The position numbers were made by a program, and so were the translations under genes. A DNA stretch of 5,567 bases, from NCBI GenBank assembly GCA_029237515.1, contig JARBAV010000263.1, positions 1-5,567 on the forward strand. The letters are read 5' to 3'. Below the pieces are notes generated by a model. That model was not told the origin of the DNA, made no database searches, and worked only from the letters and a program-made list of their open reading frames with translations. This document shows, one piece after another, positions 1 to 5,567 of the stretch. The stretch is from Nitrososphaerales archaeon (GTDB lineage: Archaea; Thermoproteota; Nitrososphaeria; Nitrososphaerales; Nitrososphaeraceae). How positions within the stretch are numbered: position 1 is the first letter of the stretch; the number at the start of each line of letters is the position of its first letter.

Positions 1-945
1 CCCATGGGACCCTTACTTAACTCGCTTAAGATATTGGGTGTCAATTGCTTCTCTACAAAATTGGATAATACCGCTCCTATTGTAGTAAGAGGAGGCGGGT
101 TAAAGGGAGGTAATGTAACCATAGATGGTTCCGTTTCTAGTCAATTCTTGTCATCATTACTTATAGCAGCAGTTCGAGCCAGTAGTGATGTGTCGATAGG
201 CGTTGAGGGAGATCAGGTTTCCCGTCCTTATATCTTGTCAACTATTGCCACAATGGAAAAATTTGGGGTTCAAGTTGACCGAGATAATGATTTGAGAAAT
301 TTTTATGTCAAGAGTAGTGCCTACAATCCCTGTGTTTTCCAAGTTCCATCTGATCTTTCGTCAGCCTCAATGTTGGTGGCAGCCGGTGTCTTGGTGAGTA
401 AGGATAAGATTCGACTGTCAGGCTTGAATTTTGACTTACCTCAAGGAGATTCTAAGATATTCAGCATTGTCGAACAAATGAACGGTAATATCAGCGTGGA
501 CACAATCAAAGGAACTTTGACTGTTGAAGAATCAGAAACACTGGATGGAGGGGAGTTTAATTTGAAAGACAGTCCCGATCTATTGCCTGTAGTCTCGATC
601 CTTGCACTTAAGGCAAAAGGTCCAGTTGTAATAAGCGGGATATCCCATGCTAGATTTAAGGAAACGGATAGAGTCAAGAACATCACGAGTGAACTAAGAA
701 AGTTAGGCGCAACAGTATCGGAGACATATGACTCGATTTCAATACGACGTCCAGCGGTCATCAAGAACGCTTCGCTAGAATCCTTCGATGATCACCGTCT
801 ATTCATGGCCCTAGCCATCGCATCTCTTCTGACTAATCACTCTACGTTGAATGGTGCCGAGTCAGTAGACGTATCATATCCTACTTTTCTAGAAGACCTC
901 GCAAGGATCGGTGCCAATATTTCGGTATCTTCGGACGATAATTGA
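1..945 (+). CDS. aroA: 3-phosphoshikimate 1-carboxyvinyltransferase (EPSP synthase), 5'-truncated
   Basis: This cytosolic enzyme transfers the enolpyruvyl group of PEP to shikimate-3-phosphate, the sixth step of the shikimate pathway (EC 2.5.1.19). The window opens in frame inside the gene: the first visible residues, PMGPLL, match the RPMG region about 110-125 residues into the family, so the ATG at 4 is an internal methionine. About a quarter of the usual ~420 residues is missing, including the NAGT glyphosate/PEP loop. Counting that Met as 1, visible family motifs are DGSVSSQF at 41-48 (the SSQ that binds shikimate-3-phosphate), DLSSAS at 117-122, the aspartate of SPDLLP at 192 (E. coli Asp313), RFKETDR at 217-223 (E. 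coli Lys340, Glu341, Arg344), DDHR at 262-265 (Arg386) and SYPTFLEDL near the end. These motifs suggest an active enzyme. It stops at TGA 943-945, and aroC follows after 104 bases. Confidence 0.96.
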   Translation, partial: PMGPLLNSLKILGVNCFSTKLDNTAPIVVRGGGLKGGNVTIDGSVSSQFLSSLLIAAVRASSDVSIGVEGDQVSRPYILSTIATMEKFGVQVDRDNDLRNFYVKSSAYNPCVFQVPSDLSSASMLVAAGVLVSKDKIRLSGLNFDLPQGDSKIFSIVEQMNGNISVDTIKGTLTVEESETLDGGEFNLKDSPDLLPVVSILALKAKGPVVISGISHARFKETDRVKNITSELRKLGATVSETYDSISIRRPAVIKNASLESFDDHRLFMALAIASLLTNHSTLNGAESVDVSYPTFLEDLARIGANISVSSDDN

Positions 946-949
946 AAGT

Positions 950-980
950 GGATCAATCTCTTTTACGTATTGTCTGATCC
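950..980. repeat. Short inverted repeat downstream of aroA
   Basis: GGATCA at 950-955 is perfectly complementary to TGATCC at 975-980, with 19 bases between them that include TTTT at 961-964. It begins five bases after the aroA stop. It could be a weak hairpin at the 3' end of the aroA transcript or a regulator site, but a six-base stem with a long loop can easily arise by chance. No U-tract follows it, so it is not a convincing terminator. Confidence 0.2.
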
Positions 981-1011
981 TGCTTTACCGAGATACTCGC
1001 CCCAACATACA

Positions 1012-1018
1012 TTAAATA
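1012..1018 (+). promoter_or_regulatory. Possible archaeal TATA box ahead of aroC
   Basis: TTAAATA lies in an A/T-rich patch within an otherwise mixed 104-base gap. Archaeal TATA boxes are usually centred about 26 bases before the transcription start, which would put the start near 1041 and leave a leader of roughly nine bases before the ATG at 1050. No purine-rich BRE is obvious upstream (CCAACATACA precedes it). AroC may instead be read through from aroA, so this is a weak call. Confidence 0.25.
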
Positions 1019-1034
1019 CATGTGAGTATTGAAT

Positions 1035-1038
1035 GGAG
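1035..1038 (+). promoter_or_regulatory. Ribosome binding site supporting the aroC start at 1050
   Basis: GGAG sits 11 bases before the ATG at 1050. An in-frame TTG at 1029 lies upstream of this site and would add seven residues that the chorismate synthase family does not have, so the GGAG favours 1050. Confidence 0.5.
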
Positions 1039-1049
1039 CTAATCTAGTC

Positions 1050-2165
1050 ATGCTTGGCAATCTAATAGGTGAACGGTTCATGGCATTGAATTTTGGAGAA
1101 AGTCATGGGCGTTGTGTTGGAACAGTAGTGGATGGGTGTCCAGCAGGGCTTCCTTTAGATGAATCTTTTATACAGAAAAAACTTGATCTGCGAAAGCCTG
1201 GACAGTCAATGGTAACTACCCAGCGAAAGGAAGATGATAAAGTAGAGATCCTGTCTGGGGTTTTTCAACGTCGTACAAACGGTGGGCCAATCTGTATGCT
1301 TATCTGGAACAAAGACCAAGATTCTCGACCATACGAACAGATCAGGACAATCCCTCGACCGGGACATTCCGATTATCCTGCTTCAGTAAAGTATGGGGGA
1401 TTCGCAGATTATCGTGGTGGGGGTCGATTTTCGGGACGCCTAACCGCCACTTTTGTGATGGCGGGAGCAATCGCAGAACGTCTATTGAAAGTTGCTCTAG
1501 GAGTCGATACTGTTGCCTACGCTGTTGCAATTGGTAAAATAAAGGCAAGGCATATTGATTTCACGGCTGCATCAAAGTACCGTTATGAGAATGAAGTAAG
1601 ATGCCCTGATACTGATGCAGCTGGAAAAATGAAGGAAGTAATACTGGCTGCGAAAAAGAAAGGCGATTCGGTTGGTGGTATCATCGAATGTGTTACCAAT
1701 CGGCTTCCAGTTGGATTGGGCGAACCTCTCTTTAGTTCACTAGAATCGGATATTAGTAGGGCTCTATTCGGGATCCCGTCGGTAAAAGCAGTTGAATTTG
1801 GTTCTGGATTTTATGGTTGTACCATTGCAGGTTCAGAGAACAACGATACTTATGTATTAGAGAACGGATCAGTGGTGACTAGAACCAATAATTCTGGAGG
1901 TATCCTCGGTGGGCTCTCTACTGGAATGCCTCTAGTTATACGAATTGGATTTAAACCCCCATCATCAATAGCGCAAGCACAGGAAACTCTGGATCTCTCT
2001 AGTGGAACACAGGCTAAGTTGAAAGTCCCGGGAAGACATGATCCATGTGTGGTTCCCAGAGCGCCACCTGTAGTGGAGGGTATTGTGTCTTTGGTCCTTG
2101 CGGATCACGCAATTAGACATGGGCTCATTTCGTCATCACATTTGGGGGTGAAGGGAAATAGCTGA
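1050..2165 (+). CDS. aroC: Chorismate synthase
   Basis: This enzyme removes phosphate from EPSP by a trans-1,4-elimination that needs reduced FMN, giving chorismate (EC 4.2.3.5). I chose ATG 1050 (371 residues) because the family starts about ten residues before its FGESHG motif: here MLGNLIGERF is followed closely by FGESHG at 15-20. It also has a GGAG upstream. Further motifs are RKPGQS at 48-53, ILSGVF at 67-72, RPGHSDY at 103-109 with the catalytic histidine at 106, KYGGFADYRGGGR at 114-126, NNSGGILGG at 280-288 and GRHDP at 328-332. His19, His106 and Asp331 match the expected acid-base residues. The SGRLT wording after RGGGR, where many bacteria have SARET, fits archaeal members as I remember them. 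Length is normal for the family. Its last eight bases overlap the probable start of the next gene, and its 3' end carries that gene's ribosome binding site. Confidence 0.97.
   Translation: MLGNLIGERFMALNFGESHGRCVGTVVDGCPAGLPLDESFIQKKLDLRKPGQSMVTTQRKEDDKVEILSGVFQRRTNGGPICMLIWNKDQDSRPYEQIRTIPRPGHSDYPASVKYGGFADYRGGGRFSGRLTATFVMAGAIAERLLKVALGVDTVAYAVAIGKIKARHIDFTAASKYRYENEVRCPDTDAAGKMKEVILAAKKKGDSVGGIIECVTNRLPVGLGEPLFSSLESDISRALFGIPSVKAVEFGSGFYGCTIAGSENNDTYVLENGSVVTRTNNSGGILGGLSTGMPLVIRIGFKPPSSIAQAQETLDLSSGTQAKLKVPGRHDPCVVPRAPPVVEGIVSLVLADHAIRHGLISSSHLGVKGNS
2144..2151 (+). promoter_or_regulatory. Strong Shine-Dalgarno site inside the aroC 3' end
   Basis: GGGGGTGA matches seven of eight bases of GGAGGTGA, the complement of the archaeal 16S rRNA tail, and is the best such match I found near any gene start here. 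It ends six bases before ATA 2158, a normal spacing for initiation there. It is about 108 bases before ATG 2260, far too distant to serve that codon, and it has no in-frame ATG, GTG or TTG at normal spacing. It therefore decides the start of the mutase-aminotransferase gene in favour of 2158. Confidence 0.65.
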
Positions 2166-3555
2166 TAGTGAGGAAGCGGCAGAGAATAAGGAGCTAAGAG
2201 TCCTCCGCTCTGAAATTCATGCTGTAACGGGAGAGATATTTCATAAGATCAAACATAGAATGGAATTGGCACAGAAAATTGGGGAAATCAAGGCCAAGCT
2301 TGGAATGGACGTAACTGACGATCAAGTTGAAAGCGAAATAAGAATGTCGGTATTAAGCCTCGCTCACCAAATTGGTTTGGACCCTTCATATTCCTCTAGA
2401 TTGCTCAACCTATTACTCATCGAATCAGTTGGTCTTCAAAGAAAACAGAAAACAGTTGAGCATGCAAGTTCTCATATGGACGTTCTGTTGAAAGCCAAAC
2501 AAATTGAAGCTTCAGGTATGCCGATGGTACACCTGGAAATTGGCGAGCCAGATTTCAGACCTCCACGAAGCATCAAAGACGCGTTTGTAAATGCAATAGA
2601 CTCTGGGCGCCATCGCTATACAGATGCCCGAGGAATCGAAAGGTTAAGGGAGAAACTAGCCCTAATCCATGGCTTTACGAAGGAAACGGTAATGGTGACT
2701 CCTGGTGGACGGTTCGGAGTATATGCATCGATTGCTTCGCTGCTCAAACCAGGGGAGGAGATTGTAGTTATAGAACCCTCTTGGCCAGCATATTCGGATT
2801 GTGCGGCGTTAAATTCAGTCAAGGTCAAAACTATCAAAACAACCCTTGAAAATCAATGGTCCCCTGATGTTCACGAAATAGATAATGCGATAAATGATGC
2901 TACGAAGATGATCGTTCTAAATTATCCGAACAATCCCACTGGGAAGATATTGGACACGGATACTAATGAAAGGATCATCTCTTTGGCAAGAGAACATGAC
3001 CTTTACATTTTAAGTGATGAAGTTTATTCCAAATATTGTGTTAAAAAATTCAAAAGTATCGCTGAATACAATTACGATAAATCAATTGTTATTGAATCAT
3101 TTTCTAAAACCTATGCAATGACCGGATTTCGACTCGGTTACCTTTTATCTAGTGCTATAATTGTCAAACAGGTTGCTAAATTACTGGCATTTGCTATGAC
3201 AAGTGTAGCTGAGCCACTTCAATATTGTGCATTGAATGCACTCGAAACCGATTACGTGACTAATGTTGAAGAGACTAGAATTAGACTTCATACTTTAGTT
3301 GAACGGCTGAAAAAGATGGATGTACGGTTCACTATTCCGGATGGATCAATGTACGTCTATCCAAGGATTAACGCTAAAACACTAGACGATAATACCTTAG
3401 TAAATTTATTGCTAGAAAAAGGTGTTGCAGTTGCGCCAGGGAGCGCATTTGGTAACAGTTATGACAAGTTCATTAGAATTTCTGCAACTCAACCTGCAGA
3501 ACAAATAGAGCAAGCAATGAATGTTTTAGAGACTTGTCTGTCGAAGAAAATATGA
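2158..3555 (+). CDS. Chorismate mutase (AroQ)-class I aminotransferase fusion, probable non-canonical ATA start
   Basis: A bifunctional enzyme of about 465 residues. The first ~95 residues form an AroQ-type all-helical chorismate mutase (chorismate to prephenate). The rest is a PLP-dependent fold-type I aminotransferase that could act on prephenate, aromatic keto acids or aspartate. Aligned by eye to the E. coli mutase, Arg11 corresponds to the CGC codon at 2206-2208, Arg28 to AGA 2257-2259, and Lys39, Asp48, Glu52, Ser84 and Gln88 are all present; Arg51 is valine. Counting from Met 2260, the aminotransferase shows EIGEPDF at 93-99, NYPNNPTG at 221-228, SDEVY at 252-256, the PLP lysine 283 in SFSKTY, and the carboxylate-binding Arg406. 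Starting at ATG 2260 would delete mutase helix 1. The frame is open back to 2152 without ATG, GTG or TTG, so ATA 2158 is inferred. It overlaps aroC by 8 bases and tyrA by 4. The fusion identity is firm; the start and transaminase substrate are not. Confidence 0.88.
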   Translation: MADSEEAAENKELRVLRSEIHAVTGEIFHKIKHRMELAQKIGEIKAKLGMDVTDDQVESEIRMSVLSLAHQIGLDPSYSSRLLNLLLIESVGLQRKQKTVEHASSHMDVLLKAKQIEASGMPMVHLEIGEPDFRPPRSIKDAFVNAIDSGRHRYTDARGIERLREKLALIHGFTKETVMVTPGGRFGVYASIASLLKPGEEIVVIEPSWPAYSDCAALNSVKVKTIKTTLENQWSPDVHEIDNAINDATKMIVLNYPNNPTGKILDTDTNERIISLAREHDLYILSDEVYSKYCVKKFKSIAEYNYDKSIVIESFSKTYAMTGFRLGYLLSSAIIVKQVAKLLAFAMTSVAEPLQYCALNALETDYVTNVEETRIRLHTLVERLKKMDVRFTIPDGSMYVYPRINAKTLDDNTLVNLLLEKGVAVAPGSAFGNSYDKFIRISATQPAEQIEQAMNVLETCLSKKI

Positions 3556-4454
3556 GTAGCAGTTTTCCAATGAGGAAAGTCGCGGTCATAGGTGCAGCGG
3601 GCAGGATGGGAAAATGGTTTACTCATTATTTTGCACAATCAAATAGCGTGAGAGTAGCAGTTTTCGACAAAAAAAGACCTGCATTTAGAAATCTAAAGTG
3701 CGTTGATCAATATGCAACCATTCGAGCATGTGTCAGAGAGGCAGATTTGGTGATAGTCTGTGTACCTATTGGAAGCATCGTTTCAGTTGTCCAAGAGTGT
3801 CTTACTCACATGAAAGGGGGTGCCATATTATCAGAGATTTCATCTATTAAGCAACAAGTTTTTAACGTATTACGATCTGCTAGGAGGGACATTACGTGCT
3901 TATGCTTTCATCCAATGTTTGGACCTGCTACTAAGAGGTCGAGAATTGTCAAAAATTTGCTTGTCCCAGTCAGAAATCGAGCCAAAGAATTAGCGTTGCT
4001 CAGATCTATTTTTCCACGATCGGAAATAGAAGTAATTAATGACCCAGACCTACATGATGAATACATGGCAGTGGTCATAGGGCTCACGTATTTCGTTAAC
4101 CTCGTATTGGGTTCCTTGCTCTCCAACCTCGATTTAAAAAGAATGAAAAAGGTAGCCGGGACGAGCTTTGGAATGCAGACCATGATCACTGAAAGTATCC
4201 TAAATGACTCCTCTGAGCTCGTCTCTTCGCTATTACGAGAAAACCCCTTCAACAGGACGTATTTCAGTAACTTCCTCACGGAGGCAGAAAAGATACAGAA
4301 TTTAGTTTCGTCCAGGGAAGAAAAAGCTACCCGAAGAGCCGTTGAAGATATTAAAACTCGCATGAATAGATTGACGGACACCGACAAATCTTATTTGAAA
4401 TTTTATAGGGCAATAGAATATCTCAAGGCATATGACAGAAAGAAAAAGAATTGA
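3552..4454 (+). CDS. tyrA: Prephenate/arogenate dehydrogenase (TyrA family)
   Basis: TyrA enzymes oxidatively decarboxylate prephenate to 4-hydroxyphenylpyruvate, or arogenate to tyrosine, using NAD(P)+. From ATG 3552 the protein has 300 residues. It starts with a Rossmann fold whose GAAGRMG loop lies at 14-20, followed by strand and switch motifs VIVCVP (67-72) and EISSIK (95-100), the hallmark HPMFGP at 120-125 with its catalytic histidine, then a helical dimerisation domain with DLHDEYM at 166-172. No ACT or other regulatory domain follows; the lysine-rich C-terminus is helical. I chose 3552 because its ATG overlaps the previous stop as ATGA, typical of translational coupling. TTG 3534 and ATG 3570 are the alternatives. 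No Shine-Dalgarno is seen, which fits coupling. The segment where many TyrA proteins have substrate-binding histidines reads IGLTYF, and the usual arginine around GTSFGMQ is not evident, so substrate choice is uncertain. Confidence 0.88.
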   Translation: MSSSFPMRKVAVIGAAGRMGKWFTHYFAQSNSVRVAVFDKKRPAFRNLKCVDQYATIRACVREADLVIVCVPIGSIVSVVQECLTHMKGGAILSEISSIKQQVFNVLRSARRDITCLCFHPMFGPATKRSRIVKNLLVPVRNRAKELALLRSIFPRSEIEVINDPDLHDEYMAVVIGLTYFVNLVLGSLLSNLDLKRMKKVAGTSFGMQTMITESILNDSSELVSSLLRENPFNRTYFSNFLTEAEKIQNLVSSREEKATRRAVEDIKTRMNRLTDTDKSYLKFYRAIEYLKAYDRKKKN

Positions 4455-4527
4455 AGACGAAACCGAAATTATCTCAAAAAAGTTTGTCAAGTTATTGCAC
4501 TCTTAAATGTTCCCACATCATGAAGTA

Positions 4528-4557
4528 GAAGTCTACACTAAAAAGTAGTGTCACTTT
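4528..4557. repeat. Hairpin-forming inverted repeat between tyrA and the methyltransferase gene
   Basis: ACACTA at 4535-4540 pairs perfectly with TAGTGT at 4546-4551 around an AAAAG loop. After a small asymmetric internal loop, AAGT at 4529-4532 also pairs with ACTT at 4553-4556, and a G-U pair could close it. It lies 74 bases after the tyrA stop. No T-run follows, so it is not a classic terminator; it may be an RNA 3'-end structure or a dimeric regulator site. A competing small palindrome, TAGA-AG-TCTA, occupies 4526-4535. Confidence 0.4.
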
Positions 4558-4616
4558 GAAAATACTATTATTAAGCGAGTTCTCAGAAGTCAAATAGCAT
4601 TTTAGGTTATATAGGA

Positions 4617-5567
4617 ATGAGAATACAGCTAGCTCGACATTTAGCATGTGTAAAACACTATGGGCGGAACAGAAATCTATCTATTGATGTGCTCGAATCT
4701 AGTAACGGAATCGAATGTTCAGAAGGTTTTCTTAAGTGTGAAGAGTGCAATCAGTTGTACCCCGTAATTGCCGGGGTCGCCTTGCTTTTGGAGAATGTTG
4801 CAGATTATATATCCTCTCGACCTTTTTTACTTGGAAAATGGATCCTGTCAAGTAAGACCGCAGCAATGAAAGAGTATTTGAAAGAAATAAGTTCAACTCT
4901 TACCAAACTAACTAGCCCTCAGGGGCATAATCTCTATGAAGTCGACGGGTCGCTATACGAGTCTTACAATTGGACTCAGTTTGACTTTGATAGTAACGAC
5001 AGATTTCTATCGTTACTGAAACACAAGATGTATCCTAATGATCTTTACAATAAAGTAGTCCATAGTACCGCGACGAATTTAGACGGGGCGGCACTTGACA
5101 TGGGATGCTCATCAGGGTATGCGGCTTTCCAACTCGCCAAGAAATTCGCATTCGTAATTGGAATAGATCTATCATTTTCTTTTATCAGTGAAGCAAGAAG
5201 GCGCATGGCTTCTCTTAGGCAGGGTAATTTAGACTTCGTAGTAGCAGATTGTATAATGCCTCCATTCCATCCAAATAGATTTGACCTAGTGATTGCGCTG
5301 AATATCATAGAATTCATGGATACAGAACAGTTATTGGATAGAATCCACAGGCTGCTAAAGGATGATGGAGAAGTTGCTTTCTCCTCACCTTACGATTACA
5401 ATCGAACACTACAGGTCAACAAAGTAGATCCTCAGTCTTTCAGACAATTATTGGAAAAGTCAGGTTTTAGAATAGGAAGCAAATATGTTACGAGTGAGTC
5501 ATTTATTCCTTGGACTTTGAGGATCAACGAGCGGACCTATCTATTCTATTATGTCGATTATCTTAGG
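4617..5567 (+). CDS. Class I SAM-dependent methyltransferase with N-terminal Trm112-like zinc-ribbon segment, 3'-truncated
   Basis: The frame runs open from ATG 4617 to the right edge (317 residues, no stop). Residues 5-60 resemble the Trm112/YcaR-like zinc-binding domain: LACVKH at 9-14, then GFLKCEEC at 37-44, then YPVIAGVALLL at 48-58. Possible metal ligands are Cys11, His14, Cys41 and Cys44. After a helical linker with several Tyr and Trp residues (about 65-150) comes a Rossmann methyltransferase: motif I LDMGCSSG at 160-167, the ribose-binding acid Asp184 in GIDLS, VADC with Asp211, FDLVIALNIIEF at 222-233, and LLKDDGEVAFSSP at 246-258. FRQLLEKSGF at 275-284 is a normal late element, so only a short tail may be missing. 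The start is the only in-frame ATG that keeps the whole zinc segment. No Shine-Dalgarno is visible, so the message may be leaderless. The methyl acceptor cannot be told from sequence. Confidence 0.83.
   Translation, partial: MRIQLARHLACVKHYGRNRNLSIDVLESSNGIECSEGFLKCEECNQLYPVIAGVALLLENVADYISSRPFLLGKWILSSKTAAMKEYLKEISSTLTKLTSPQGHNLYEVDGSLYESYNWTQFDFDSNDRFLSLLKHKMYPNDLYNKVVHSTATNLDGAALDMGCSSGYAAFQLAKKFAFVIGIDLSFSFISEARRRMASLRQGNLDFVVADCIMPPFHPNRFDLVIALNIIEFMDTEQLLDRIHRLLKDDGEVAFSSPYDYNRTLQVNKVDPQSFRQLLEKSGFRIGSKYVTSESFIPWTLRINERTYLFYYVDYLR

Noticed and set aside
441..764. A 107-codon open frame on the minus strand inside aroA
   Set aside because: It is antisense to well-conserved EPSP synthase motifs and has no family features of its own.
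868..885. Valine where E. coli EPSP synthase has Lys411 (here DVSYPTF)
   Set aside because: As I recall, Bacillus and many archaeal enzymes also have a non-lysine residue in the VSYP form of this motif, so it is not evidence of an altered enzyme.
2168..2197. GTG 2168 as the start of the mutase-aminotransferase gene
   Set aside because: It is in another frame and reaches a TAA after nine codons; it would need an undetected indel to join the mutase frame.
3908..4387. A 159-codon open frame on the minus strand
   Set aside because: It lies wholly inside tyrA, its translation shows no recognisable motif, and the + strand frame has clear TyrA hallmarks.
4527..4591. AGAAGTC repeated at 4527-4533 and 4585-4591
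   Set aside because: Seven-base direct repeats are expected by chance in a window of this size, and no third copy or regular spacing was seen.
4607..4613. TTATATA as a TATA box for the methyltransferase gene
   Set aside because: It ends four bases before ATG 4617. A start of transcription about 26 bases after it would fall inside the coding region and lose the start codon.
5045..5317. A 90-codon open frame on the minus strand
   Set aside because: It mirrors the methyltransferase core, which has SAM-binding motifs on the + strand.

Overview
The window looks archaeal and most resembles Thaumarchaeota (Nitrososphaeria). The clues are a chorismate mutase fused to a class I aminotransferase, archaeal-style AroC wording around the RGGGR motif, a Shine-Dalgarno sequence close to GGAGGTGA, and moderate-to-low GC with many AGA/AGG arginine codons. 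The assignment rests on remembered family features, not on a search. Every gene I can support is on the + strand.

Layout: (1) 1-945, the C-terminal three quarters of EPSP synthase (aroA), cut by the left edge. (2) 946-1049, a 104-base gap with a weak TATA-like element, a small inverted repeat and a GGAG ribosome binding site. (3) 1050-2165, chorismate synthase (aroC). (4) 2158-3555, a chorismate mutase-aminotransferase fusion that overlaps the end of aroC. (5) 3552-4454, a TyrA-type prephenate/arogenate dehydrogenase joined to it by an ATGA overlap. (6) 4455-4616, a gap with a hairpin. (7) 4617 to the right edge, a class I SAM-dependent methyltransferase with an N-terminal Trm112-like zinc-ribbon segment, cut by the right edge.

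The first four genes form a biochemical series: shikimate-3-phosphate + PEP to EPSP (AroA), EPSP to chorismate (AroC), chorismate to prephenate (mutase domain), then amino transfer and oxidative decarboxylation to tyrosine (aminotransferase domain and TyrA). The overlaps between genes 3/4 and 4/5 suggest translational coupling. The methyltransferase follows a 162-base gap and may be a separate unit; its substrate is unknown.

The most notable point is the start of the fusion gene. Its first canonical start codon (ATG 2260) would remove helix 1 of the mutase domain and both of its active-site arginines, yet the helix is encoded intact upstream with no ATG, GTG or TTG in frame. The best candidate is an ATA at 2158, six bases after the strongest Shine-Dalgarno match in the window. 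This could be a non-canonical AUA start, a recent ATG-to-ATA mutation, or a sequence error. I saw no mobile element, CRISPR array, tRNA or rRNA.
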